Source: an uncultured Flavobacteriaceae bacterium
GTDB lineage: Bacteria; Bacteroidota; Bacteroidia; Flavobacteriales; Flavobacteriaceae
Direction: 5' to 3'
NCBI GenBank assembly: GCA_947500525.1
Contig: CANMSH010000002.1
Span: 558,001 to 622,000 of the forward strand
DNA: 64,000 nt
Every line of letters starts with the position of its first letter. The first letter of the stretch is position 1. Below the pieces are notes generated by a model that ran no database searches, was not told the DNA's origin, and worked only from the letters and a program-made list of their open reading frames with translations. The position numbers and the translations under genes are program-made. This document shows positions 1 to 8,649 of the stretch, piece after piece.

Positions 1-774
1 GGGATTGCCGCCGCTGGCAATATTATCAATGATATTCAAGATATTGAAGCCGACATCATTAATAAGCCGAATAAAGTATTGATCACGAAACAGATAAGTA
101 AAAAAATAGCCACCACCTACTACTATGCATGTAATGCTTTTGGCATTGTTTTGGGGTTGTATATTGCTATTCATGTCAATCGTACTTCGTTTGTGGCTAC
201 TTTCATTGGTACTGCCCTATTATTGAATGTTTATTCAATGTCATTGAAAAAAAAACCTATTATTGGTAATATAGTCGTCTCTTTACTCATTTCCTTAAGC
301 ATTTTAATCGTTGGTTTTTTTGATATTATTCCGGCCATTTCAAAAGAAAACGGCATTGATCAATACCTTGCTTTTAAAGGGTTGATCGATTATTCTGTCT
401 TCGCATTCATGTTTAATTTTCTAAGAGAAATGGTTAAAGATGTAGAAGATGTAGAAGGTGATAAAAAATTAAATATGAAGACATTACCAATACTCATTGG
501 CACTTCTAAAACTAAATATGTCATTTTTGGCTTATCATTTATACCTTTGACATTAATCACTTACTACAGCTATGCTAATTTCGAGAAATTGCCCGTAGTA
601 TTGGCCTACATGCTTATTGTAGTTCAATTACCCTTTCTTCATTTTATGGCGAAACTTTTATATGCCGAAAACAAAAAACAGTATCGCTATTTAAGTAGAT
701 TGTTAAAACTTATTATGTTGTTAGGCATGCTGTCTATTATTGTTATATCATTATCTATTTATTATGCTGAATAA
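1..774 (+). CDS. UbiA-family prenyltransferase, 5' truncated by window edge
   Basis: The frame is open from base 1, so the N-terminus lies outside the window. The first visible residues contain the family's Asp-rich prenyl-diphosphate/Mg motif NDIQDIEAD (visible residues 10-18), and a second acidic motif, DVEDVEGD, follows around nt 440-465. The rest is a string of hydrophobic helices, as expected of an integral membrane prenyltransferase. Flavobacterial relatives beside maf are often named geranylgeranylglycerol-phosphate geranylgeranyltransferase; the true substrate cannot be read from the sequence. The 3' end overlaps maf by 11 nt, which suggests translational coupling. Confidence 0.85.
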   Translation, partial: GIAAAGNIINDIQDIEADIINKPNKVLITKQISKKIATTYYYACNAFGIVLGLYIAIHVNRTSFVATFIGTALLLNVYSMSLKKKPIIGNIVVSLLISLSILIVGFFDIIPAISKENGIDQYLAFKGLIDYSVFAFMFNFLREMVKDVEDVEGDKKLNMKTLPILIGTSKTKYVIFGLSFIPLTLITYYSYANFEKLPVVLAYMLIVVQLPFLHFMAKLLYAENKKQYRYLSRLLKLIMLLGMLSIIVISLSIYYAE

Positions 775-1345
775 AAAATTACAGCCATTTACAATTATTT
801 TGGCCTCAGGGTCTCCAAGAAGACAGCAGTTTCTAAGAGATTTAAATTTAGAGTTTATAATTAAAACAAAAGATATAAAGGAAGTCTATCCAAAATATCT
901 TCATGGTAAAGAAATTACAAATTATTTAGCGGAGCTAAAAGCAAGTGCCTTCGCCAAAGAGCTTAAAGAAAAAGAAATTTTAATAACGGCCGATACCATT
1001 GTGAGGTTTAATGGAAAGGTCTTAGGCAAACCATTAGATGAAAACAATGCCAAAGAAATGCTTCGAGAGCTTTCTGGACAAGCTCATGAGGTAATAACTT
1101 CAATATGCATTAAAACTATCAATAAACAAATTTTAATTGACGACGCCACAGATGTGTATTTTAAGAAGTTAACAGAAGATGAAATTAATTTTTATGTTGA
1201 AAACTATCGTCCTTATGATAAAGCAGGTAGTTATGGAATTCAAGAATGGTTGGGATATATTGGCGTTGAAAAAATAGTTGGTAGTTATTTTAACGTAATG
1301 GGATTTCCTGTTCATAAGTTCTATAAAGAAATGATGAATTTATAA
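764..1345 (+). CDS. maf: Maf-like nucleoside triphosphate pyrophosphatase
   Basis: This 193-residue protein has the Maf signature SGSPRR at residues 15-20, a DTIV segment with the likely catalytic Asp, and the GKxLGKP and AGSYGIQ motifs. Maf proteins hydrolyse non-canonical or excess nucleoside triphosphates to monophosphates and are cytosolic. A longer frame opens at 740, but the ATG at 764 gives the usual family N-terminus and a short 11-nt overlap with the prenyltransferase gene, so I chose it. Which triphosphate is preferred (dTTP/UTP or m7GTP type) is uncertain. Confidence 0.9.
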   Translation: MLNKKLQPFTIILASGSPRRQQFLRDLNLEFIIKTKDIKEVYPKYLHGKEITNYLAELKASAFAKELKEKEILITADTIVRFNGKVLGKPLDENNAKEMLRELSGQAHEVITSICIKTINKQILIDDATDVYFKKLTEDEINFYVENYRPYDKAGSYGIQEWLGYIGVEKIVGSYFNVMGFPVHKFYKEMMNL

Positions 1346-1394
1346 AAACAAAAACGCTACAATTTTTATTTTTGCTTCACAGATAATCAAACAG

Positions 1395-2348
1395 ATGAAA
1401 ACATACACATTTACAGAAAAAAAAGACACACGATCAGGTTTTGGAGATGGTTTGACCGAATTAGGAAGAACAAACCCTAATGTAGTAGCACTTTGTGCTG
1501 ACTTAATTGGGTCATTAAAAATGCAGGATTTTATAGATGAAAATCCGTCACGGTTCTTTCAAGTTGGTATTGCAGAGGCAAATATGATGGGGATTGCTGC
1601 TGGGTTAACCATTGGAGGTAAAATTCCTTTTACCGGCACATTTGCAAATTTTTCAACAGGTAGAGTGTATGACCAAATTCGTCAATCTATTGCATATTCT
1701 GGGAAAAATGTAAAAATTTGTGCTTCGCATGCAGGATTAACATTAGGGGAAGATGGTGCAACGCATCAAATTTTAGAAGACATTGGTTTGATGAAAATGT
1801 TACCTGGCATGACGGTTATCAACACATGTGATTATAATCAAACAAAAGCCGCAACAATTGCTATTGCTGATCATGATGGTCCTGTATACCTACGTTTCGG
1901 AAGACCGAAAGTACCAGTATTTATGCCAACAGATCAACCTTTTGAAATTGGAAAAGCTATCAATTTAACAGAAGGTAGTGATGTTACTATTGTGGCAACA
2001 GGACATTTAGTATGGGAAGCACTTCAAGCGTCAGAAGAGTTACACGAGAAAGGAATCTCTGCTGAAGTTATCAATATACATACTATTAAACCTTTAGATG
2101 CAGATGCCATTATAAAATCTGTGAGTAAGACAGGCTGTATTGTTACTGCCGAAGAACACAATCATTTAGGTGGTCTCGGAGAAAGTGTAGCACGAGTACT
2201 TGGGCAACACAGGCCAACTCCTCAAGAATTTATAGCAACAAATGACACCTTTGGTGAATCTGGAACTCCTGATCAATTAATGGAAAAATATGGGTTAAAC
2301 GCTGCAGCAATTGTAAAAGCTGTAGAAAAGGTAATGACGAGAAAATAA
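1395..2348 (+). CDS. Transketolase, C-terminal half (split transketolase subunit)
   Basis: The 317-residue protein matches the pyrimidine-binding and C-terminal domains of transketolase. It has IAEANM with the Glu that activates thiamine diphosphate, GEDGATHQ, and a C-terminal domain ending in the usual ESGTPDQLMEKYGL-type segment. Many Bacteroidota encode transketolase as two adjacent genes, with the N-terminal half just upstream. Here the upstream neighbour is maf and no N-terminal half is in the window. It should act in the non-oxidative pentose phosphate pathway with a partner from elsewhere, or be a DXS/transketolase-like enzyme of another role. Confidence 0.85.
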   Translation: MKTYTFTEKKDTRSGFGDGLTELGRTNPNVVALCADLIGSLKMQDFIDENPSRFFQVGIAEANMMGIAAGLTIGGKIPFTGTFANFSTGRVYDQIRQSIAYSGKNVKICASHAGLTLGEDGATHQILEDIGLMKMLPGMTVINTCDYNQTKAATIAIADHDGPVYLRFGRPKVPVFMPTDQPFEIGKAINLTEGSDVTIVATGHLVWEALQASEELHEKGISAEVINIHTIKPLDADAIIKSVSKTGCIVTAEEHNHLGGLGESVARVLGQHRPTPQEFIATNDTFGESGTPDQLMEKYGLNAAAIVKAVEKVMTRK

Positions 2349-2408
2349 CATCTTGACAACGCAACGATTGTCTTTATTTTCATCTTATAAATACTAAATT
2401 ATCATAAA

Positions 2409-3020
2409 ATGAAAAAGCTATTCTTTTATTGTTGCTTCTCATTCTTTTTAGTCTCGAACGCTCAGCTAGATGTTGGGATCAAAGCGGGATTGAATTACAA
2501 TTCATTGTCTGATTTAAATATTACTGGTGGTTTTGCTGGTATAAATGAAGATATCAATAGCGAAGGACAACTCGGGTTTCACGCTGGGCTATATGCACAA
2601 TTCGACTTTACAAAGTTCTATGTTAAAGGTGAATTATTGTACGTAGAGAATAGTAGTACCTATGATGATATGCGTGCACCATCATCTAAATTTAAATTAT
2701 CAACACTAGAACTACCTGTGTTGGTTGGATTCAAAGTTGCAGGACCTTTACGATTGTATGTAGGAACTTCTTTAGTCTATAATATCGATAGCGATTTTAC
2801 CGATTTCTTTGAATTTAATTTTGACAGAGAATTAAGTCTTGCATACAATATAGGCGCTTCCGTTACTTTTAATAAAATTAATATCGACCTGAGATATTCT
2901 AGTGGTTTCTCTGAGAATATAGCATCTTACTTAGAGGATATGCCATCTGATGGCTTTGGTTACACTTTGAATACTAGACCATCTCAGTTCTTACTCAGTT
3001 TGTCTTATAAAATAAATTAA
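2409..3020 (+). CDS. Outer-membrane beta-barrel protein (porin family)
   Basis: A 203-residue protein with a Sec signal peptide ending near residue 18 (SNAQ) and then GIKAGLNYNS, the typical first strand of PorT/OMP_b-brl proteins. Alternating hydrophobic strands and a C-terminal aromatic strand (FLLSLSYKIN) fit a small eight-stranded barrel in the outer membrane. It is a paralogue of the next gene, 65 nt downstream. Function is unknown; related proteins are abundant surface or assembly factors. Confidence 0.75.
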   Translation: MKKLFFYCCFSFFLVSNAQLDVGIKAGLNYNSLSDLNITGGFAGINEDINSEGQLGFHAGLYAQFDFTKFYVKGELLYVENSSTYDDMRAPSSKFKLSTLELPVLVGFKVAGPLRLYVGTSLVYNIDSDFTDFFEFNFDRELSLAYNIGASVTFNKINIDLRYSSGFSENIASYLEDMPSDGFGYTLNTRPSQFLLSLSYKIN

Positions 3021-3085
3021 CATTTAAAATATATTGTTGGCATCACTTTTGCTTTAAATGATTACTTAACAAAAAATCATTTATC

Positions 3086-3724
3086 ATGAAAAAAGTATTT
3101 GTAACAATACTAACCCTTACCTTATTTACAACTATTTCATTTTCACAAACAATTGATTGGGGTGCTAAAGCTGGTCTCAATTATAATTTCGGAGGTGACC
3201 TCTCTGAAGTACCAGCCAATATCGGCGACAGTTTCGAAGACGTAATTACCGGTGCTGACAGCAAAGCTGGTTACCATGTGGGGCTATGGGCAAAAATTAA
3301 AGTTTTAGGTCTTTATGTACGTCCAGAATTGGTGTATACCCAATTGAACAACACTTATGGCCCAAATACAGAAAATAGCAGGAACGAAGCTGATTTTAAA
3401 ACTAAAAAATTAGATATTCCTCTGTTGATTGGCGCTAAGATAGCCGGTCCGTTGCATATTTTTGCTGGCCCATCTTTTCAATATATTTTGGACTCGGATT
3501 TTGATGTAAACGATATTGATAACTTGGAAACAAATGATTTTAGCGTTGGTTTGCAAATTGGTGCTGGATTAGAACTCGGTAAACTTGGTCTTGATGTGCG
3601 ATGGGAGAAAGGTTTCTCCAATGACGCAGATGGTCGTTTTTTAAACACCAACTTCAATGTAGATAACCGACCTAATCAAATTATTTTCGGTCTATCATAT
3701 CGTTTTAATGAACGAAACAACTAA
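3086..3724 (+). CDS. Outer-membrane beta-barrel protein (porin family), paralogue of the preceding gene
   Basis: This 212-residue protein starts with a signal peptide (cleavage after about residue 20, SFSQ) and repeats the AKAGLNYNFGGDLS first strand seen in its upstream neighbour. The two share LDIPLLIGAKIAGPLHIFAG-type central strands and end in QIIFGLSYRF, so they look like a tandem duplication that has diverged. A strong terminator follows at 3740. Role unknown. Confidence 0.75.
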   Translation: MKKVFVTILTLTLFTTISFSQTIDWGAKAGLNYNFGGDLSEVPANIGDSFEDVITGADSKAGYHVGLWAKIKVLGLYVRPELVYTQLNNTYGPNTENSRNEADFKTKKLDIPLLIGAKIAGPLHIFAGPSFQYILDSDFDVNDIDNLETNDFSVGLQIGAGLELGKLGLDVRWEKGFSNDADGRFLNTNFNVDNRPNQIIFGLSYRFNERNN

Positions 3725-3739
3725 GACATTAATATGAAA

Positions 3740-3769
3740 GCTCCGTGATATCACGGAGCCTTTTTTTTT
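3740..3769 (+). terminator. Rho-independent terminator after the porin pair
   Basis: A perfect 10-bp inverted repeat (GCTCCGTGAT and ATCACGGAGC) is followed by C and nine T. It ends transcription of the two barrel genes before the convergent molybdenum hydroxylase operon. Confidence 0.9.
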
Positions 3770-3785
3770 GATAAACAGTATTTTT

Positions 3786-5984
3786 TCAAACAAGTCCTTC
3801 ATCCATTAACGGTAATTTCTTATATCGTTTTCCCGTTGCATTAAATATGGCATTTATCAAAGCCGGAGCAATCACAGGAACTCCAGGCTCACCCACTCCA
3901 GTAGGTTTATCTTGACTTTCTACAATTTCAACATTCACTTTCGGCGCATCCGAAATGCGCAACATCTGGTAGTCATGAAAATTGCTTTGTTCAACAGCTC
4001 CATTCTTGGCAGTTATCTTACCATAAAAAGCTAATGATAATCCAAACATGGCAGCACCTTCCATCTGCGCAGTAATTGTATTTCTATTTATAGCCGTACC
4101 ACAATCTATAACAGAATGAATACTATGCACTTTTAGATTATTCTCTTTAACTGAAACTTCAATAATTGAGGCTACATATGAATAAAAACTATAATGCACA
4201 GCAATTCCAATTCCATGATTTTTAGGTAATTTCTTGCCGTAATTGGCATTTTTTGCTGCCGTTCTCAATACATGTTTTAGTTTAGCGGAATCAAAATGAT
4301 AATCTTCTTGATTATTCTTTATAATTCTATCTGGGCCTATTAAATCTAGTCTGAATTGCAAAGGGTCTTTTCCTGCTTTTACTGCTAATTCATCGGCGAA
4401 CACATTTACAGAAAAACCTTGTATAATATTATACACAGAGCGTAACCAGCCAATCCTAACATGAGCTGGTGCCTTTACATTTTCACACCGAATGTTCTCA
4501 ATGGCATACGGAAGATTCGTCATTCCTTGTCCAAATTCAAAACCTGCGGCATACCCAGTATCTGGAGCAAACGTGGATGTGATTGACGGATATGCCGCTC
4601 TATGCAGCCACCCTGTAACTTTGTTATTTTCATCTAAAGCACCTTTCATATATTGAGCACTCACCGCATGGTAATAACTATGCTTAATATCATCCTCACG
4701 TGACCAAATTACTTGTACAGGTGCGTCAATAATTTTAGATAAAATCACCGCTTCTACGACAAAGTCAGGTTTCGATTTTCTTCCGAAACCGCCTCCTAAA
4801 AAAGTTACGTTAATAGTCACATTCTCAAGTGACGTATCCAAATAGTCGGCTACTTCTTTTCTAGTGGCTTGAGGCGCTTGTACTGGAGCCCAAACTTCAC
4901 AAATTCCATCATGCACCCATCCAGTAGCATTGGGCACCTCCATGGGAGCGTGCACCAAATGTGGTAAATGATACGTGCTCTCTACCGTTTGAGTAGCGTT
5001 CTTAAATTCTCTATCTATATTACCATCATTACGAATTTCCTTTCCCTTTTTCAGAACATTTTGTTCAATCATTGCATCATAAGATTCACTACTATATGTT
5101 TCATTCGCTCCATTATCCCATTCGATTAAAAGTGCTTCCTTTCCTTTTAATGCAGCCCAGGTATTGGAAGCGATGACAGCTACCCCGCCCAAAGGGCCGA
5201 ATGGTTTGGCAATTCTTGGAATTTCAACAACATCAAGTACTCCTTTTACTTTCAAAGCTTCATCTTTATTAAAACTTTTAACAGTACCAAAGGTAACAGG
5301 ACATCTTGCTACCGCTGCATATTTCATTCCCTCCAATTTAATATCTATCCCGTACTTAGGCTTTCCTGAAACAAAGCCTTTACTATCAATACTTTTCAAA
5401 CCTTTACCGATGTATTTAAAATCTGTAGGCTTTTTCAATACTGGATTTTCAGGAACTGGTACTTCTGAAGCCTCTTTTACCAAATCACCATAAAAAAGTT
5501 TATCGCCATTCTCGGTATTAATAACATAATGATTGTCTGCTTTAAGTTTATTGGCATCTATTCCCCACTTTTTAGCAGCGCCTGCAACTAACATTGCTCT
5601 TGCGGTTGCGCCCATTTTTCGCATAGGTTCGAACAAAAAACGAACACTACGAGATCCATCCGTGTTTTGATCCATAAATTTAGCATCTCCGGTGGCTTGT
5701 AAAACGCTCACTTTTTCCCAATCGGCATCCATTTCGTCAGCAATCACCGAAGTCAAGGAGGTGCGCACGCCATTACCCATTTCTGAGCGTGTTGCCAATA
5801 ATACTAGTTCACCATTGTCTTTCAACTGTATAAAAATGTTTGGTTCAAATATCGAACCATTAAAAGGTTTTTGTTCTTTATTTTCTGTAGAAGAAGGTAT
5901 TGAACAAGCGAAAATCAACCCTCCTGAGGCGAATCCAAGGCTTTTAATAAAACTCCTTCTCGTAACTATATGAATTGCACTCAT
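3786..5984 (-). CDS. Molybdopterin-binding subunit of a xanthine dehydrogenase/isoquinoline oxidoreductase-type hydroxylase
   Basis: This 732-residue protein has a twin-arginine signal (TRRSFIKSLGF) with a lipobox-like FACS, indicating Tat export with folded cofactor and possibly lipid anchoring. Later segments match the molybdopterin large chain: GGGFGRKS and, near the C-terminus, TGVGEPG, which contains the conserved catalytic Glu of the family. It lacks FAD or Fe-S domains, as in the two-subunit IorAB type. The Fe-S partner lies 2 nt upstream on the same strand. Substrate is unknown; N-heterocycles or aldehydes are possible. No third cytochrome c or XdhC-like gene is adjacent. Confidence 0.88.
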   Translation of the reverse strand: MSAIHIVTRRSFIKSLGFASGGLIFACSIPSSTENKEQKPFNGSIFEPNIFIQLKDNGELVLLATRSEMGNGVRTSLTSVIADEMDADWEKVSVLQATGDAKFMDQNTDGSRSVRFLFEPMRKMGATARAMLVAGAAKKWGIDANKLKADNHYVINTENGDKLFYGDLVKEASEVPVPENPVLKKPTDFKYIGKGLKSIDSKGFVSGKPKYGIDIKLEGMKYAAVARCPVTFGTVKSFNKDEALKVKGVLDVVEIPRIAKPFGPLGGVAVIASNTWAALKGKEALLIEWDNGANETYSSESYDAMIEQNVLKKGKEIRNDGNIDREFKNATQTVESTYHLPHLVHAPMEVPNATGWVHDGICEVWAPVQAPQATRKEVADYLDTSLENVTINVTFLGGGFGRKSKPDFVVEAVILSKIIDAPVQVIWSREDDIKHSYYHAVSAQYMKGALDENNKVTGWLHRAAYPSITSTFAPDTGYAAGFEFGQGMTNLPYAIENIRCENVKAPAHVRIGWLRSVYNIIQGFSVNVFADELAVKAGKDPLQFRLDLIGPDRIIKNNQEDYHFDSAKLKHVLRTAAKNANYGKKLPKNHGIGIAVHYSFYSYVASIIEVSVKENNLKVHSIHSVIDCGTAINRNTITAQMEGAAMFGLSLAFYGKITAKNGAVEQSNFHDYQMLRISDAPKVNVEIVESQDKPTGVGEPGVPVIAPALINAIFNATGKRYKKLPLMDEGLV

Positions 5985-5986
5985 AA

Positions 5987-6454
5987 TTATTTGATTGTAG
6001 TAGTATTTGTTAATTCAGCAGTTTTATGAATCGCTTTACGAATACGCTGGTAGGTACCGCAACGACATATATTACCGTTCATGGCCGTATCAATATCTTC
6101 ATCAGTAGGATTATTATTCTCTTTTAGTAATGCCAATGCCGAAATTATTTGTCCAGATTGACAATAACCACATTGAGCAACATTCATGTCGGCCCAAATT
6201 TCTTGGAGAACTTTATTCTCGTTCTCAACACCTTCAATAGTTAAAATAACAGCACCTTCTGCTTGGGAAACTGGAGTTAGACATGACCGTATAGGTTTCC
6301 CGTCAAGGAGAACCGTACATGACCCGCAAAGTCCTTTTCCACAACCATATTTCGTTCCTGTAAGACCTACACTATCTCGAATTGCCCACAACAATGGCAT
6401 TTCAGGGTCTGCGTCGATCTTATATTTTTTTTCATTTATTATCAATGTCGCCAT
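5987..6454 (-). CDS. (2Fe-2S)-binding subunit of a molybdenum hydroxylase
   Basis: The 155-residue protein has both cluster motifs of the xanthine oxidase small subunit: the plant-ferredoxin-type YGCGKGLCGSCTVLLDG, and the C-terminal CGYCQSGQ with NICRCGTYQRI. It has no export signal and presumably travels with the Tat-targeted large subunit in a hitch-hiker manner. It is the first gene of the two-gene operon. Length and motif order are standard for IorA/CoxS-type subunits. Confidence 0.92.
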   Translation of the reverse strand: MATLIINEKKYKIDADPEMPLLWAIRDSVGLTGTKYGCGKGLCGSCTVLLDGKPIRSCLTPVSQAEGAVILTIEGVENENKVLQEIWADMNVAQCGYCQSGQIISALALLKENNNPTDEDIDTAMNGNICRCGTYQRIRKAIHKTAELTNTTTIK

Positions 6455-6641
6455 AAGTTCGTTTTAAATCATAAAATTTGACCTTAAAGTTATCATTTAT
6501 TGACAGAAATACTTCACGAATAGATATTAAATTAAAAAATCTACATATTGATTCTGAAGACCTTGTAATTATCACTTGAATAAATATTGCGAAGCTCATA
6601 AAAAAAACCGCTAAAATTATGGTTCTAAAAATCTAATTTAT

Positions 6642-6649
6642 TACATTTG
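6642..6649 (+). promoter_or_regulatory. Bacteroidota -7 box for the tRNA-Ser/tRNA-Pro unit
   Basis: TACATTTG fits the TAnnTTTG element and lies 38 nt before tRNA-Ser. It is followed by GC and a C-rich patch. The same box-plus-C-rich arrangement precedes tRNA-Arg at 36166, which supports a shared stable-RNA promoter style. Confidence 0.55.
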
Positions 6650-6686
6650 CACCCGCACTTTTAGAAGTGCAGTTCATTAAAATTTA

Positions 6687-6773
6687 GGAGAGGTGCCGGA
6701 GTGGTCGAACGGGGCTCCCTGCTAAGGAGTTGTACCCGCAAGGGTACCGGGGGTTCGAATCCCTTCCTCTCCG
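6687..6773 (+). tRNA. tRNA-Ser (anticodon GCT)
   Basis: The acceptor stem GGAGAGG pairs with CCTCTCC, with discriminator G. The anticodon loop CTGCTAA sits on a CTCC/GGAG stem, and a long variable arm (GTACCC/GGGTAC) marks a class II tRNA. The T arm contains GGTTCGAATCC. CCA is not encoded. Confidence 0.97.
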
Positions 6774-6809
6774 CTTTTTTTGAATTTATCTGTTAATATA
6801 GATAACCTT

Positions 6810-6884
6810 CGGGGTGTAGCGTAGCCCGGTTATCGCGCCGCGTTTGGGACGCGGAGGTCGCAGGTTCGAATCCTGCCACCCCGA
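6810..6884 (+). tRNA. tRNA-Pro (anticodon TGG), island integration target
   Basis: The acceptor stem CGGGGTG pairs with CACCCCG and the discriminator is A. The anticodon loop TTTGGGA on a CCGCG/CGCGG stem reads TGG. The last 12 bases of the gene plus one more recur at 27205-27217, so the island has inserted here and rebuilt an intact tRNA at the left junction. Confidence 0.97.
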
Positions 6885-6885
6885 C
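6873..6885 (+). repeat. attL core of the tRNA-Pro island
   Basis: The 13-mer CTGCCACCCCGAC covers the T-stem/acceptor 3' end of tRNA-Pro and is repeated exactly at 27205-27217. Two further bases match if one C/T difference is allowed. Integrase sits 205 nt away, as expected for a tRNA-integrating element. Confidence 0.85.
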
Positions 6886-6907
6886 TTTTTAATAAATCAA
6901 TTAGTAA

Positions 6908-6943
6908 CAAAAACTTGATAATCGTATGATTATCAAGTTTTTG
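6908..6943 (+). terminator. Island-borne replacement terminator for tRNA-Pro
   Basis: A 16-bp perfect inverted repeat (6908-6923 with 6928-6943) around the loop GTAT carries A-tract and T-tract flanks. It lies 24 nt after tRNA-Pro, inside the island. It would end tRNA transcription after insertion has separated the gene from its original terminator at 27225. Confidence 0.85.
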
Positions 6944-6988
6944 TGGTTTTACGACTATCATTTAATTTGAATTGATTTGTTTAAAAAT

Positions 6989-7011
6989 GTTACCTATTCG
7001 GTTACCAAGTA
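6989..7011 (+). repeat. Left copy of the 23-bp island-end direct repeat
   Basis: The 23-bp sequence, which itself contains GTTACC twice 12 bp apart, recurs identically and in the same orientation at 27125-27147. An inverted GGTAACC follows at 7029. Placement between attachment core and integrase, and near the other core, fits arm-type binding sites for integrase or an excisionase. Confidence 0.8.
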
Positions 7012-7089
7012 TCAAATTATATTAAAAAGGTAACCGAGACAACTGATTTGACTTTTGTTTTTAATGTTTAATTCTTAAAACAAAAAAGT

Positions 7090-8289
7090 ATGACAAACAC
7101 GCACACCTTCAGTATTCTGTTTTGGTTAAAACTAGCAAATACCAAAAATGGAAAAGCACCGCTCTATGCTCGAATTACCGTAAATGGAAAACGAGCTGAA
7201 CTTTCTTTGAAAAGAAAAGTACTAATATCTCATTGGGATGCTCATAAGAATAAGCTTAAGGGATTGAGTGGTGAAATCAGATTAATCAACACTTATTTAG
7301 AGCAAGTCCATTCAAAACTTTTTGAATGTTATCGTAAACTACAAAATGAAAATAAACTGATATCTTCTCGAATTATCAAAGCTCATTTTTTAGGGACCAA
7401 TGAAAATCGTTATGCCCTATCTGACATTATTGAATATCATAATGAGCATATGAAAGATACCTTACGCTGGGGAACTCAAAAGAATTATTTCACCACTCAC
7501 AAATATCTTTTTTTCTTTCTTGAGCAAAAATTGAATACACCTGATATGTATTTATCTGAATTAAACTACAAATTCATTATTGATTTTGAGCGCTTTTTAA
7601 GACATCAAGAGTCGATGGGTAATAATACAGTCATGAAACACATAGAACGTTTGCGTAAGCTAGTGAATTTAGCTTTTAAAATGGAATGGATAGGTAAAGA
7701 TCCTTTTGTTAAATTCAAAGCTAAGTACATCAAAAAGGAAAGAGCTTTTTTGACCAGAGATGAATTAAACAATATCGAACAAAAAGAGTTTTCCATTTCT
7801 AGATTAGAACTTATTAAAGACTTATTTGTGTTTAGCTGTTATACTGGATTATCTTATGGCGATGTTATGAGCTTAACAAATGATAATATATGTATAGGTA
7901 TCGATAGAAAGCAATGGATATATTCTCAAAGACAGAAAACAAGTATTCTAGTTAAGATTTCGTTACTTTCTAAAGCATTAGAAATAGTTGAAAAATACAA
8001 GCTTCACCCCTCTTCTATTAATAAAGAAAGATTGTTTCCTACTATTTCTAATCAAAAACTAAATTCATACTTAAAAGAAATAGCAGATGTTTGTGGAATT
8101 AAAAAGAACTTGACGTTTCACATCGCCAGACACACCTTTGCAACAACAATAACCTTAAGCAATGGAGTGCCTATTGAAACGGTTTCTAAATTATTAGGTC
8201 ATTCTAAGATTACTACAACTCAAATCTATGCGAAAGTTATTGAGAGAAAAGTAAGTCAAGATATGATTCAGTTAGAAAAACGTATGTAG
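7090..8289 (+). CDS. Tyrosine recombinase (island integrase)
   Basis: This 399-residue integrase has an N-terminal arm-binding region, a SAM-like core-binding domain around residues 110-200, and a catalytic domain with H344-x-x-R347, H371 and the nucleophile Y380. The first catalytic Arg of the classical RKHRHY set is replaced by Ser255 in CYTGLSYGD, as known for Bacteroides IntDOT-type enzymes. It lies just inside the left junction and should catalyse recombination at the tRNA-Pro 3' end. Confidence 0.95.
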   Translation: MTNTHTFSILFWLKLANTKNGKAPLYARITVNGKRAELSLKRKVLISHWDAHKNKLKGLSGEIRLINTYLEQVHSKLFECYRKLQNENKLISSRIIKAHFLGTNENRYALSDIIEYHNEHMKDTLRWGTQKNYFTTHKYLFFFLEQKLNTPDMYLSELNYKFIIDFERFLRHQESMGNNTVMKHIERLRKLVNLAFKMEWIGKDPFVKFKAKYIKKERAFLTRDELNNIEQKEFSISRLELIKDLFVFSCYTGLSYGDVMSLTNDNICIGIDRKQWIYSQRQKTSILVKISLLSKALEIVEKYKLHPSSINKERLFPTISNQKLNSYLKEIADVCGIKKNLTFHIARHTFATTITLSNGVPIETVSKLLGHSKITTTQIYAKVIERKVSQDMIQLEKRM

Positions 8290-8407
8290 ATTTTAGGTAA
8301 AATAACTGTCGTGATTTGGTATTCAAGATGTGTGTCTGTGGACACATTCTTGTCTGCTCCCCTTGGTCGCAGAAATTAAAAAGTCTTGTATGAATAAAAG
8401 TAATCCG

Positions 8408-8498
8408 TTTTTAAAGTGATGGATTCAGAGGCTGGGTATCATTGACGCCTTTTTGTATAACTTCTTTATTAAGCTAGGAGAATCCGTTACTTTAAAAA
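8408..8498 (+). other. Long imperfect inverted repeat, possible structured RNA
   Basis: Bases 8408-8426 pair with 8480-8498 over 19 positions. The only two non-Watson-Crick positions become G-U pairs in RNA, which points to selection on an RNA fold. An inner AGGC/GCCT helix can form in the 53-nt loop. It could equally be the remnant of a small inverted-repeat element. Confidence 0.4.
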
Positions 8499-8573
8499 TG
8501 AACCAAATCCGCCCAAGCGGATGCGGTAGTTTTCACTCCTCTCAATTCAACATAAAAAGCAACATATTTTATG

Positions 8574-8649
8574 ATTTGCAGCAAATTTACAGTAAAAAAA
8601 CGCTTGTTTATAGGGGGTGCGAAAGGATTTACAGTAATTTGCTGCAAAT
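8574..8649. repeat. Paired ATTTGC-GCAAAT palindromes
   Basis: Two 13-bp near-palindromes (ATTTGCAGCAAAT at 8574 and ATTTGCTGCAAAT at 8637) are reverse complements of each other. Each is bordered on its inner side by TTACAGTAA, and a G-rich patch lies between. They may bind a dimeric protein or form a cruciform; their function is unknown. Confidence 0.45.
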
